Source: Hyperoplus lanceolatus | Lineage: Eukaryota > Chordata > Actinopteri > Uranoscopiformes > Ammodytidae | Direction of reading: 5' to 3' | DNA: 64,000 nt | Assembly (NCBI GenBank): GCA_026929865.2 | Contig: CM049404.1 | Span: forward strand, 12,414,001 to 12,478,000 | Shown: piece by piece, positions 12,742-35,876 of the stretch | Numbering within the stretch: position 1 is the first letter of the stretch | Layout of the letters: every line of letters begins with the position of its first letter | Made by a program: the position numbers and the translations under genes | Notes under the pieces: model-generated | Databases searched by the model: none | Seen by the model: only the letters and a program-made list of their open reading frames with translations | Told to the model about the DNA's origin: nothing

Positions 12742-15700
12742 ATGAGTGAAGTCACGGACTCCAAACAGTCCGCTGACTCTGGGTCGAGGAAACGGTGCCC
12801 ATCACTCGACCAGGATGAAGGCAGCACGATTCCCAGCAAGTCCACAAAAGTGAGTGACGAATCAAATGTTACGTCGGAAAGTTGCAAAGACAGTGAAGCG
12901 GAAAGTAAAGAAGTAGCTGGTAGCGAGGGCCAGTCCAAAGGTAACGAGAAAGAGCCAGTTGTCGTGCAAAAAGAGCAGGGTTCTTCAGACCGCTCCGGTG
13001 CACCTCCTGTCAACAACTCCGAGGCTGACGCTCACGATGTCAACAACGGCAGCACCAAGGAGAAACCACAGTCGTCTGTTGCACAAGTTCCCGCTGCCTC
13101 AAAGGAAGACACGGAGAAGACGCCGAGAACTAAGCCGCCGCGTCCATCCACTCCACGGGACCAGTCCGACTCGGCAGCCATCGCAGCGGCGGAAGCACTC
13201 GCCAGTCTCACGGGGGGAGACGGGGAAGACAGTCGAGAGACTCCTTGCTCCTCCGAAAGGGCTAAACACCACGTCAAACAAGGGAGCAAGTTCAAACAAC
13301 GTGGGGGTCATCACCTGTCCTCGAGAGGGGTCCCTAAAACACAAGCGGCTGCTGCGGACAGCTCCACATCTGTGCCCAGCACTGACAGAGAGGATGCGGA
13401 TGAGATGCCAGAAGCAGAGGAAGGCGATGAATCCATGTCTGGCTCTTCCTCCACTCCGAGCTCATCTTTCCCGTCGGACAATGAGGACAATGACGATGGG
13501 GAGTGTGCCATCGTGTCGGTAAAGATGGCCCCGGAGATGAGGCAGTCGGTGGCTCTGCTGGCCCAGGTACAGATGAAACTGGAGGGACTGGAGAAGAAAA
13601 GTGCCCGGCTTCACCAACGGCTGGAGCTCAAGGTCGGTCGTCAGCGGCGACCACATCTGGACCAGCGCAGCTCCATCATCAAAACCATCCCTGGCTTCTG
13701 GGTGACCGCTGTATCCTTTCAAATGAAATGTGCTACTTTTTAAATCAATTTCTATGTTGTGCGTTGAGTGAATGAAATGAACACATGTTGGATTGTTTTC
13801 TTAACTCCAATGTGCCAGCTGCTGAACCATCCTCATCTCTCGGCTCACATTGATGAGACAGACGAAGACGCTCTTAGTTACATGACTGATCTAGAGGTAG
13901 GAATGAACTGTGTGTGTGCGTGTGGCGCTGTCTAACAAAGTTTGGCTATTGTTAATTCCTTGTAGCTAATTTCCAATACTTCCTCTTTTTCCAGATCGAG
14001 TCCTTCAAAAATAATAAACTGGGCTACAGGATCCGCTTCCACTTCAGACGAAACCCGTACTTCCAGAACAACATCATCATGAAGGAGCTGCACCTCGGGA
14101 TGGGAGGTAAAAAAAAAAATACGCATGTGGTGATAAATCAAGGCTAGATTTCATATACACATACATATTTTGGCATAAAAGGACATCACATATTCTGTAG
14201 CAAAGGAAAGTTGATAACTGCTATGTATTTTGAGTCACTGAATTCTGGTTGACCTTCTAATCCTGGCAGCTCACGTTACAGGATCGCCCATGTCCTTCTC
14301 CAACCCCATCCTGTGGCACCGCGGGCAGAACCTGACGGCCCACAGCGAACACAGGAAGTCGTCGCGCGGCGTCTACCAGACTTTCTTCAGCTGGTTCAGT
14401 GACCACAGCCACCCAGGACAAGATGATGTAGCACAGGTACTAAGCTGATACACTGACAAGAGGTTCACGGTTATGGCATACAGAGAATTGCCTTCGGGCT
14501 TCCCGTCTTTTGGATATTTATTAATCGGCCAAAACTGTTTCAAAGATATTATCAGATGCATCCCTTTTTCAGTGTTATAACATCTTTGTAACGTTTTCTA
14601 TCTCACCACACACCTATTAATTGCAACCACTATGTTCCATATGTGTGCTGAAGAAGGCTTAATGCATGTGTGTGCAAATGTGTTGAATTGACCTCAACCT
14701 GTGACCTTGACCTGTGCTTGTGTTTTAGATTCTTAAGGACGACCTGTACAGAGACCCCCTGAGATACTACCTCACGCCACTCTGGGAACCGAGAGAGAAC
14801 GGCAGGTAAAACACAGAAACGCACACACACACGTATATTAACTTGTCAAGGTGCTTATGCATATCAAAAAATGCGTGGGTTACAAAAGTATATGTGTTTG
14901 CGTATGTCTTTCTCCAGTGGTGGCAGTGGGGCCAGATCGGCTGACAACGGTAACGGCGGAGACGATTGCGTTGTGATCTCAGACTCTGACGATGACGAGC
15001 CCGGTGAGGAAGCCGGTGATGCGGGGCGAGGTCACAGTCACAGGAAGGAAGAGGAGCTGGAGGAAGAGGAAGAAGAGGAGGATGATGAAGAAGAGGAGGA
15101 GGAGGAGAGGGAGAGGGAGCCCAGCGCCGGTTAGTGTTATAGTAGAAGTATTAAAGAGAAACCCCTGCTGGTACACAAGGCTGGTTCGGGTGCAGTGTCC
15201 AGTTATTTATTTATTCATTTTCACAGTTAATTTTTTTATTTTGAAAAAAAATCTTATTTTTTTCTAGCTTAATTTGTGAAAATGAGTCTGTTTTATATAT
15301 CCACCATGTTGACTTTTGCACCTGTTGTGAGTAAAAGGCCAGGGGGATTGTTAGCATCACATTGACTGGCTTGTGTTGTAGCTGTAGTATGAATGTGTGG
15401 GTAATGCTAAACTGAATAGACAGGAACTATCTCCTCCCTTAGATGAGAGCGCAGAGGAGGAGGAGGAGGAGGATGGTGGAGGAATTGTGATTGACGGTAA
15501 GGCGCCACCCTTAGTAGTAGTGTTGCAAATTCACCTACTATTACAACAAGCAATCTGTGTGGGGTAGGGGCCCTGTTGGGAACCTTTGGGGTGGAAATTC
15601 ATCTTGTTTTTCTCCTTTCTGACTTAGGTTGCTTTTTTAATTGGGACAGTCGGACTGTGCTTCGCGTTAACACCAAAAAAAGAGCTTGGGGTGTTTTTCA

Positions 15701-15783
15701 TTTTAACAAGGATCCCCCAGGAATTGTAACCGTCTTACTTTTTCCCTGCAGGCTCTGATGACAGCGAGCAGGAAGAGGCCTGA
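12742..15783 (+). CDS. tspyl2: TSPY-like protein with NAP/SET domain (TSPYL2-like)
   Basis: Eight coding exons join in frame: 12742-13710, 13819-13896, 13995-14106, 14270-14436, 14729-14805, 14918-15129, 15443-15496 and 15752-15783, giving 566 residues. The N-terminal third is a Ser/Glu/Lys-rich disordered region. The NAP domain starts near residue 255 (QMKLEGLEKKSARLHQRLEL helix) and runs through IKTIPGFWVTALLNHPHLSA, the beta strands GYRIRFHF and the SWFSDHSHP region. The C-terminus is strongly acidic with long Glu/Asp runs, as in TSPYL2/CDA1. Family members bind histones or phosphatase inhibitors in the nucleus and restrain proliferation. The choice of TSPYL2 over other TSPYL genes rests on the acidic tail, the multi-exon structure (several mammalian TSPYLs are intronless) and the synteny. 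Exon 4 has two possible acceptors 12 nt apart. Confidence 0.85.
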
Positions 15784-15950
15784 AGTGAGGATGAAGAAGG
15801 CGAGTCATCACTGGACCAGAGACCAGGGAAAATGAAGAGATGATGCCTGTGTTAGCGTAGACTACCGGAGCAATTAATTGTCATTTTTATGCACAGAGAA
15901 TATCAGATTTTTTGTTGTTTTGTACCTAAAATGTAATAGAAAGATTTTTA

Positions 15951-15960
15951 AATAAATAAA
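15951..15960 (+). promoter_or_regulatory. tspyl2 polyadenylation signal
   Basis: Two overlapping AATAAA hexamers lie about 170 bp after the tspyl2 stop codon. Further AATAAA copies occur downstream (for example near 16630 and 17196), so longer 3' UTRs are possible. Confidence 0.55.
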
Positions 15961-18489
15961 TACAACTCTCATAGTAAAGCCAAGGCAGCACGTTTTTCCC
16001 CCTCTATTTTATACAGTCGGTACTGTGTAATCTGATGTACTGCCATATTTTGCATAAAAAATCACAAAAAAAAACAATTCTTAGGCATACTATGGCCAAG
16101 TCAGTAGTGTACTTCTATTTAGCAAGGGACATCACACGACAGGCTTCACGCAGGTCGGTGAGACTTTGCAATTTTTTTTTTTTAACAATAATGTAGTTCC
16201 CCCGAAAGGGGTATTATTAGTGTCCATTTCAAAGCAAAGATTTGGCTGTTTTGAGAGGCGACAAGACAAGTCACCACAAGCTAAATTGATGTGATGACAG
16301 TACATTTCAGATGCACTAAGTACTGAACCAAAATTTGTTCTCAGGGATGAACACGGTGGTAGTTTTATTGAAAGGACAATAGTGATTTTCAGACATTGAC
16401 AGTAATAGTTGGCTTGTGTAAGGATGTGCTCTACTGTAGTGAATAGGAACAGATATTGTTTGAATATGCTTCCTGTGTTTTTCCTTTCTTCACCTACTCT
16501 TACTGCAGCAAACCCTCCACCCCCCCTGGTAACAGTCTGTAAACCATCTCTGATGTTTCAAGTTTCTGTGTAATTTAGACCAATGTTTTAACTGTGGATT
16601 CCATTGTTTTTTTTTAAACACCCTCATACAATAAATAGCTGAATTTTGTATTTTAATTTTTGACGATTTTAACTTAATTATTGAGTTTGCCGTCTATACC
16701 ATGCAAGTTTTGTTTCCACGTTATCGTGTTTTAAGGTTTGTGTTCTCTTTTTAAATTAGTAAGATGGTATTTATTGCATTGCTCTTCTACACGTCCACAT
16801 TAAGGCCTCCCTTGTGAGTGTGACATGTTAAGATATGGTGATAACATTACAGACAAGGCTTTTTTTCCTGTGGGCAGTGTTGGTTAATGTCGTCAATAAT
16901 TCCCAGCAACATCACGGGGCTGCACTGTAACAAAACTAGTATTTGTATTTGCTTACTTTTCCTAGCAATGACCTGTAAATAATATTCCAGCTTTGTCTTT
17001 TTGGATGAGACAAGTACACATGTTTAAAATCCATGGATAACTTTATCAGAGGTTTTTCATAAACATGATCAGAAAGTTATATTTTGTGTGCTGTGTTTTA
17101 TAGAACACTGTAGTTTTAAGATACCTACTTTGTTTGTTTGCTTTGGTTAATTTGGTTTGCTGAAAGATAAATGTCCACCTTTTGACTCAGACCTAATAAA
17201 ATAGGCAATTGTTTCACCTTGCTGTCTGTTCTGCTTTACACATGACACTTAATGTAGCATCTTCTGCACAGTATGCTTCTCCCTTCTCCACTAAGTTGGA
17301 ATTTTGCACGGACCAAACCACAAGATGGCACTGTGGTTCAAATTATTGCCCCGTCTTTAGTCAAACTGTATGTGTTAATTGTGCTTTTGGATAAATACAA
17401 TACTTAAAGCGACAGTATATAAGCTTTCAGATGTGCGCAAATGAAAAATAATGACATCTTGCCTTTGCTCAAGTGTCATAGCCTTAGAACTACTAATAAC
17501 TAAGCATACATGTGTGACTTCTTGTCATAAAAGTCGTGTCTGTGATTTGGTTTGTTGCAACATCAACAAATGAACACGAATAAAAGACAAGCTTCCGCTT
17601 GAGATACAGCTGTTTCTTTTATTGTCTTCCGTCTTTGATTTGACGGCGGCGTGTGATATCTGACATTTTGAATGTAGCGCGCGCACACTACAAATAGCCC
17701 CGGGCAAGACATTTTTGGACAGGCCCAGACAAAGGGAACAGCGGTGGTGTTGCAATGGAACACTTAAACCCCTTGATTCCACTTTTAATGCACAGCTATA
17801 AATATTCCACGGGAAAAAACCTGTCCTGCTGTGGGCCCGGCAGCACCCAGGGCATGCAGTCCAGGACGGGCATATACTATTAATACTGACGATGGCAACG
17901 CGTCATGCCCGATGAAGTGCTCCCATGTGCAAACACAGTGTTTGTCTCCTTTTTCAAGCAGCTTTATTCAGCCCACCTCGGAGCACAAGATGTTTTTGAG
18001 GACTATGAATTAATAATGGCTTTGGTTCCTACAATATTGATCGTGACAAACTAAGTACAGATTGCTGGGACAAACAGAGGTGTCCTTGGGCTGCTTTGTG
18101 GTCTGGAGGGTTGTCTGTGAAGCCTTTGTTATGTGTGGGGTGGCTGGGGCCTAAATGGATTCCCCCAGTGTAAACTACACTCCCTTGGGTTAGGCCGATG
18201 TTGCTACTGTACACAAATCATCTTGGCATGCTGCTTCATGCCCTCATGTTTTGCAAAAAAAGTAGCTGTTCGGAATCTGCTACTAGGCTACTACACATTC
18301 GCTGTAAACTGAAAAATGAAAAGATAACACGCAGCAGCTCATTCTTCATCCTTGTGACTGATGTCAGGAGGGATATTTTCTCCTGTAAAGTGCACAGGAA
18401 AAAAGCCCTGTGCTGCTCTCTGAGGCACATCTATAGTGGGTAATCTGATAGGGTGAGGTAGGGCCCCTGAATACTAACTACCTGAGTGT

Positions 18490-18632
<143 letters not shown>

Positions 18633-19293
18633 TCTGCACAAGTCTGCAATGCTTGTGGGCTTGTTTGTGAAAGCTTGCATTTCTTTTCTGCACCTCCATG
18701 CACACATTCATTTTTCGCAGAAGCCGCGCGTCACCTAGCACATTTGCAGGTTTTTCAACAAGAGACCGAGCCTATAGGTGTGATCGTCTGCTTGTCAGCT
18801 AATCAAGATTAAGCACGACAACGTTTGAACTGTGCAGGGAGAGGAGGGGATGAGGAGAGAGAATAGAATGAGTATGATTGAGGGAAATGGATGAGTGCAG
18901 TGATAAGCATTGCTGCCCGGGCCCCTGACAGATACACACGGCAGATGGATGACTCTTATCTGGGAGATCACAGAGAGCATACTCACGCCTATAGGCCCAG
19001 TTACACATAGACACGATCACACCAGACAGACGAATAGGCCTACCCCCCTACTAATCACATTGCACATACTGTACACACACAAGTGTATACGCACACACCT
19101 ACACAGGCCAGCAACCACTTGACAGAATGAAAAGATTGCAGTGTTTGTGTTACCAACCTTTTCTCTTGTCTTTGACTTTGAAATTCACCTGGAGAGTCCA
19201 GTGTCCCAAGGATGTGCGCAAAGGGAGGAGATAGGAAGGATGTGGAGGCAGATAAGAAAGAAAATCGTTTTCTTTTTAATTGAAACAGCAGAC

Positions 19294-19396
<103 letters not shown>

Positions 19397-22300
19397 TTGT
19401 GCGTGTGTCTGTGTGTGTCCGCGTGATTGAGTTCCCTGTCTGCATTCACGCACTGTATACATGTATGTTGGCATACCAATTTGTCTGCCAAAGACAGAGA
19501 GCGACATGCACTCTATCTCTCACTTTGTTTTTTTCAACACAACAGATCTTTGCACTGATTTTTTTTTGAGCACAGACAAAAAGGGTTAGGATGGAGCAGA
19601 ATTCACACACGCTCAAAGCTAGCTGAAAACATTCGGGTATGCTGTTTGCACGGGGGACACTTAACTGTTAAGCAAGTGGCTATTACCAAAGGGCTTTTTT
19701 TAGAGTGCTGACAGATTTACCTGTTAGGACACAAGCACTGTACTTTCACTCCATCCGTTTCACATCCTTGCTATCCCCCTATTCATGTACAGTAACATTC
19801 CCTCCCTCACTCCCTTGCACACACACCCCTTGTTATTTGGAAGGAGCTTCTTCTTCGACAGCTGTTGATTCCCCCAGCTACATTTTATAGAGAAGGGAGA
19901 GAGAGTGCCAGTCTTGTCTTCAAGGCAGATGGCGGCTGGCTGCTCCCCCCCGCCCCCCCAGGACACGTGGCATGTTGGACCGGTGCTCCATCTCTGTGTA
20001 GGCTGCAGCTGAAGCAGAATGCCTCTACTGAGTTCTCTCTGTAAAATAAAAAAAACCTGCAAACCACCACCTCACCTCCAATAGACAGCACGAGGCGAGC
20101 AGGCTGTGACTGGAATGTTAGAGCCACGTATGCGGCCTCCATGTCAAAGATGCTTTCCAAAGTAGCCCTCCTTTAATAACCATTGGTGTGTGAAGTTCAC
20201 GCATGTCATCGCAACAGCACCTGCTCCCATTATCCTCAGCTGGCATGTTGATGCTTACGTCTTTAACTCTCCTGACCTGCTGCAAGATGATAATTAGAAG
20301 ACTTGTGCAGCGGCAGCAGCAGCAGCCATGTGTCAGTGGTCCAAGTGTTGTGGTTCCAACCAGAGCAAAGCAAATAATCCTAGAGAATATCCTACCTTCA
20401 TTTTCTCTTGCTATAGCCTATAATTTACCATCATGGTAGTCCCATCCCAGGCAGCGTGCATGCGTTAGGTTGACGCCCTGGACTTGCTCTGTGGCAGGCA
20501 TGTTCAAACACTCATTCAATTCATCAATATACTGTTGGGGGAAACTATCAGTAGGTCAAATGATGGGTTGTATTTTCCCTCGAGGGGGACAATGCACGGC
20601 ACACTAGAATCGTCATGATTGATGTGTTGGAAGACCCTGGATTTATCAGGAGCCTTTGCTTCGGCCTACAACAGGGATAAATGTCTCTACCTCCCCATTT
20701 CCACATTACCTATCCATTAGAAGAGACAATAGCTTTCTGGCGGACCAGAAAAACGCCTCAGTGTTTGTTTTCTAATCCACGCTGTCTGTCTGTCTCCATG
20801 ATGTCAAATCCATCCATCATCTTGAAGGTATTACACATGCCTGATCTAACACAGACTTCCTGCTCCTTGTGCTCATGTACACAGAGCAAAAAAAAAGTTA
20901 CCCATAGGCCTCTACCTACTAGTGCAGAGTGAATAGCTGTTGCTATCTCTCTCTAGGCAGTGGTGTTGCTGTTGCGTGTGTATGCTGGTCAGATAAGAGC
21001 GTCAGCATGGTACAGTAGAAGTAGTAGATATGGATGTAGTTGAGATGAGAGAGGTGCTTATGAAGCAAGCGGGTGGGAGCTGGACAGTGCCCCGGTGTCC
21101 ATGGCCAAAGGTTGAGAGTGCGCGGAAACCTGAACTCAACACACACTCGTGACTCATTTCCTTTAGCTGGAAACCACAGCAAAGTCTCCTGTGGAGGGGC
21201 CCGGCCGGCAACAAAGACTACGTCCGTCCTGGACACATCTCTTGACACACCACTGCCTGTAGATCACATCCGACTGATATACACCCAACTTCAGATAAGC
21301 ACGCCAGCTTACTCACTTCTTGCCTGCGTCATTCTGTGTGTTATACCTGAGACAGTGCATTAAAGATAAATTAGAGAAAAAAAGTTCAAATTGAAGCCCT
21401 GCCAGAAACCTCCCTCCTCCGTTAACACGCTGATAGGCCACACACTGGCTCATCTGTTTGTTCTATTTTCCTGTCTGACGGAAACACATTCACTCACTGC
21501 TTTTGTGTCCTTTTAGTGCGCCATACTGCGTCAGAGTGTCACACCACAAAGCCAGTAATGATGAGAATCGCTCTCAAAAGCAGTTTTAATTCCAAAGCTG
21601 GAAGGCTCTGTTAACAGGATGGATGTCCTTTAACGTCCAGTCCCCCTCCCTTCTCCCATCTCCCTCTCCCCCTCTGGTTGCTTTGTCACTGTTGTCATGA
21701 GCACTAGGGCCAGCCAAGACAGGAATCCCAGGAATCTTTTTTCGGTGCGACCATTGCCTCTCATGTAGAGCCAGCAGGGAGTAACGACGGTGACATTGTC
21801 CAAGTAGCAGAGCGCGGCGGCTCCTCTTTAATAGTGGATCTCAGCTCCCCCTGCATCATGGACAAGAATAGCCCCGTGCCCGTGTGTGTGTGCTGCTGGG
21901 CCCTCCTGGTGCATGAGAAAAACATTTATAATAAAACATGGTGGCTCTATGCCCTATCACCATGGCACTCAAGTATTCGGTTTAAGTAAACTTTGCCAAC
22001 CAGAGAGAAAGCAGTGGTATACTGACACACAGATGGATAACAGTTTACAGTGGTAGAGCGGATGAGGAGCTAAAGTGTGTGTTTTTTGTTGGAACTCCAC
22101 CACACACCAACAGCAGTGACAGGGTTAATCCTACCCATATGGTGTACCAAGAGGTTTGGTCCAATGCTGCTGTGGGCCAACAGGAGAGGGGAGGCTGGGT
22201 GGGGGCAGAACAGAAGGGAGAGGACAGCAGGGCAGATACTCTCTGAGCAACACCTGCACCTGGTCACTTGATTCACAGTCTCAAAGTGGCTTCATATAGA

Positions 22301-22539
22301 GGATCAATGGAGACACATGTATAGTTCGCATCTCGGTGATGTTTGCTGCTGGCATCCAGGGTTAAACTTTTTTTTTTTTTTTTGGAGAGTGGAAGGATCA
22401 GCTGTGCTTTTTTCTTTTCTATGTTTCATGGAGCAAAAATGCAGTCCGTTGATAGCAAGTGATTAGGCAGCGTTTTCTCTCTCTCTCTCTCTTCTTTTTT
22501 TCGTTAGCCTGCACTCCAGGGATTTATTTTCTCTTTTTT

Positions 22540-22724
22540 CCAAACCTATCGGATTGTTTCATTCCAGCGCAGCGCGACTAAATAAGGGGAGCTTTTTTTC
22601 TTCCAATCCAGCTCCGAGGGCACAAAACGCGTGGGAATGCAGCGATAACATCCCCGCAAGTTTCTTTGGATCTCTTTGGAGGCGTATAGCGGCAAATCGA
22701 GAAAGTCAAGTCAGCATTGAAAAG
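22540..22724 (+). other. Possible non-coding first exon of the semaphorin
   Basis: A relatively GC-rich block with several CpG-containing words (GCGCAGCGCG, AACGCG) follows a pyrimidine-rich stretch and ends at AAAG|GTTAGA, a plausible donor. The first coding exon of the semaphorin begins with 25 non-coding bases right after an acceptor (24552), so at least one upstream non-coding exon must exist. This is the best nearby candidate, but there is no direct evidence of transcription. Confidence 0.3.
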
Positions 22725-24418
22725 GTTAGATGTTTTACTTACTCACCCGGTTTAACTTTTAACTTGTGTTTGGTTACTCTGTAGTGTAGTGGCGCATTGG
22801 TTCGCTTTCCTATTTCTAGATGGTGAGTTCACAGGTAAAAGTGCGCACTCCTTCCTTCCGCGCGGAGAAAGAGAGAGAGAGAAAAGAACTAGGTTATTGA
22901 AATCCTGTAATTATGTTTTTTAAAAATGGAAACCATATGTTATTACAGCCGAACTTTAATACCACCCAGCAATGAAAGCCATTGAAAATACAGTCACACA
23001 GACACGTTATTATTAAGGTGTAGTTCTTGAATGGGGATTTAGACTTAAGGTATATAGGCTATGTAGCCTAAATGTGAATATGTCTACTTATTCTTCACCC
23101 ATTTAAATGGCAGTAGATGATATATAATGGGAAAGGAAATTAATTGAATCATTCTGAGAGATCCATGGACATTTTGTTAGTTGCCTGTCCATTAAAAATA
23201 ATACTATAGGGTCTTGTTAGTCCTATGTCAATTTTACTATGATTAGTTGACTAACAACATATGGTGACTTTGTATATATTATTTATTTATTTCAATTATT
23301 CATGATTCTTTTTATGAAGCCCAAAGTGACACCGACCAGTGCTGCTTTTAATGGGTCATTCTTACAAAAAATTATGTGTTTAAATGATTTTCACACTTAT
23401 CAGGGTGAATGTACATTCTTCAACCGTGAATATTAAGTGTGTGATAGGAGGAACAGAGATCAATCCTCCCCTGGTGAGAAGATACTGTACATGGCAACTG
23501 TGTTACTCTGCCAAGGCGTTCCCTGTCACTGGCTTCTGTTTTTGATTTCTAAAAACCCTTCAGCATGTCACTGATTTTCAGTTTCATCTTTCAGAATGTT
23601 AATATTTTCCATGTTTCGTTTATATTTACACAACGTCTCGCTTGCAATCAAATTGTGAAATATCAGGAACATTTTGTGAAAAACCTCTCCAGTTGTTCAG
23701 CCTGACTACCTTTCCCTAAAAGCCCCTCATTTGGAGGCTTGTACCATGTGCCACTGGAGGCCCTTGGCTACATGGATGCCACGCGAGAAGAGAAAAAGCC
23801 CGTGGGATGGCTTATAGCCCGAGCAAAGCACACCTTAAGGGAGACAATTTAATGGATGTTGTGGACTCAGCTTTTAGTATTCATAATTTATATGGGATCC
23901 TCTCCAGCAAAGTGCAGATGCATAATGAATGGTTGAGTTAAGGTCTAACAGTTTCAACACCCCTAAACTGTCAGAAATTGTTTCAGCCAGGGCTACCTGT
24001 TTCTTTTGAACTGTCATGTTTTTCACTCGTCAGCTTCTGAAGATGCTTTGTTGAAAGACTTGAGATGGAGAGGCAGAGGGAATCCCTGATGGGCATCATG
24101 CTAGACTTGTTTTATTGTTTTTTTTTTCTAGGAAAATGATGAATGAAATGTATGCTTAAGACAGTGTAATATGTTTAAGAAAATGTTCAAGATGAATCCA
24201 AGAAGACACGAATCTCCCCTTTTTCCAGACTCTTTCCATGGGACTGTGCAAATGCCATTATCCAGTCTTAACACATACCTCACTACATTTACAGTTTAAA
24301 TAAATAATGGGGCTGTCATATTTTCCAGAGCAGGTGTGTAGATTTGGACGTTGTTCTCTCCTGCAACTATACGTCTCACCCTTGGAAGGCCTAAGGCCAA
24401 ACTTCTGATCACAGAGAT

Positions 24419-24460
24419 CAGAGAAAGAAAGAGAGAGAGAGAGGGAGAGAGAGAGAGAAT
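24419..24460. repeat. (GA)n-rich simple repeat
   Basis: Imperfect GA array about 90 bp upstream of the acceptor of the first coding semaphorin exon. Confidence 0.85.
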
Positions 24461-24577
24461 ATCTTTCCCGTCCTTCCTCCTCTTTCTGCCTCATATTTCT
24501 CATGGGGAACTCTATAATAATAGTTCATTCCTTCTTTTCTTTCCTTGTCCAGATTTAGATCTCTGTGGGCTACCTGC

Positions 24578-34011
<9,434 letters not shown>

Positions 34012-34265
34012 AGCACAAGGACACTCACGCTGTCCATACACTGGCCTGTCTGGACTTTTACGGTGGACTTTTTTCTTATGTTTGACATGCATGTTTGTGT
34101 GTCACCTCCATTCATTTAGCAGGTGATGCTGTCATGCTGTTGTTATAAAGTGCCATATTGGTGGTTTTGCAAGTGTCAGTCTAAAAGAGATACACGTTGC
34201 ATATATTTGACATTAAGGTGCATTTTTTTTGTTTCAGGTATCACTTCGTGTTCAGTTTGAGATTT

Positions 34266-35309
34266 AAGGGTGTATTCACACATGGAAAGTCCGTTAGTTC
34301 ACTTGCTTTGGTCCAGACCAAATAGAGTTTAGATTTTTTTTGTTTGGTGTGGTCCACTTTCATATTGCCTCTTTTGCAATTGAACCAGCATTACGAAGCA
34401 AAACCACACGTGATCTGAGGTCATTCATTCATTGGACAGACATTCTGGGGTGGAGAGAAGCAGGAAGAACGAAGTAAAAACTGCGAAATATATCATTGAT
34501 ATAATACGGGGTTAAAAATAATAAAAATGCCTACATCTAGCCTATAAATAAAGAAGAAGAAAATTTAATTATTGTTGTTTCATATGGTTATAATATGTAG
34601 CCCCATGTCAATGCCACGTTATGTGGCTTGTAGCCTACGATGTGAAACATAATGTATAGCCTACTGTATTGTTGCTGTTGGACGCGCGGCTCGAGAGAAG
34701 AATAGGCTCAAGCTGACACTCAGCTGATTAAGCAGTGTATCAGCTGGGTGTCAGTTCGGCGCAGTTCAGTTCCAAACTGACACAGGGACAGTATTGACGG
34801 TCACGTTGGGAAGAAAAATAAAAACACACACTTCATGCAAAGCGCAGGGTGAACCTGTTGGCACTGTGCGGGAGACGCTCCCCTCTCCATCAGATCGCTG
34901 AACATATAAACATGTGTACGCGTCATTATCAACTGTAATATTTTCGCTCGGGGCTCCCGGTCAAACCACAACTAATCTTCCTAACAACGGCGACAACAAC
35001 ACTTTCCCATAATGTGAAGCTGATGGCGATTAAAGAAAAAAAAGAAAAGAAAAGAAATCAAAGGCGCAGTGCTTCCTGCAATTGGGTCGGATCGAGTCCG
35101 GCCAAATTCACACCACAAACGAACTGCAGCAGAGTTCGTTTTGAAGCGCATCGAGACCACCTCTTCAGCTGGGTCTCGGTCCGCTTGTTTGGTCCGCCCC
35201 CGAGTGCGATTGCTGTATTCACACCTGCCTGAAAGATGCGCACTGAAGGCAGAAGTGCACCTGAGTTCGTTTCAACCGAACTAAACACTGCACGTGTGAA
35301 TACACCCTA
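34266..35309. mobile_element. TIR element of about 1 kb downstream of the semaphorin
   Basis: The left end reads AGGGTGTATTCACACATG and the reverse complement of the right end reads AGGGTGTATTCACACGTG. The interior has secondary inverted repeats (two copies of CAGCTGA/TCAGCTG around 34720-34745, and GTTCAG/CTGAAC types) and a second TATTCACACCTG-like motif near 35216. No transposase was recognised. The target duplication is not resolved, so hAT versus Harbinger origin is open. Confidence 0.7.
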
Positions 35310-35621
35310 AATCAATTTACAGACTTGATATTTCCTTGAAAAGGATCATTTGTTACTTGGTTGTTTTTTAAACTTCCTCTTCTTGGTATGTTCACATGTC
35401 ATATTCTGATAAAAACATATTCTAGCTTGGGTTTTCCGGTAGAAGCAGATATATTTTGCAGCTGATTCTTAAATGTCAGATTTTGGATGGTCTCTAAATG
35501 CACCAAAGAAGAGTTGTCAAAACACAGCTGGATACCCACGCAGCTATCATGTTATCATCAATATGATTCACATATTTCAATCTGTGATGTAAAGTATATG
35601 CAACTTGTAGTCAAAAGCTTT

Positions 35622-35876
35622 GGTAACACTTTACAATAAGGTTAATTCATTACAATGCTTAGTTAATGATGAATAAGCATTAACTGAGCATTACCTAACT
35701 GTTATGCTTAGCTAATGCTTAACTAAGCATTAGTTAACTAAGCATATTTATCGACTAACCATTAATAACTAAGCATTAACAGTTACTTAATGCTTCGGCA
35801 TTAACTAACCGTTGACAGCATTAAATAAGCATCAACTGAAACAGTTAATGAATGTACCTTTATTGTAAAGTGTTAC
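35622..35876. mobile_element. MITE with 9-bp flanking duplication
   Basis: AAAAGCTTT flanks both ends (35613-35621 and 35877-35885). The left terminus GGTAACACTTTACAATAAGG is mirrored at the right end with one extra A. The interior is built of TTAACTAAGCATTA-type inverted words, so the whole 255-bp element can fold on itself. It is a non-coding, non-autonomous DNA transposon. Confidence 0.8.

Noticed and set aside
12959..13522. Alternative 187-residue plus-strand frame in tspyl2 exon 1
   Set aside because: Overlapping out-of-frame reading; the frame from 12742 continues through all eight exons into the NAP domain.
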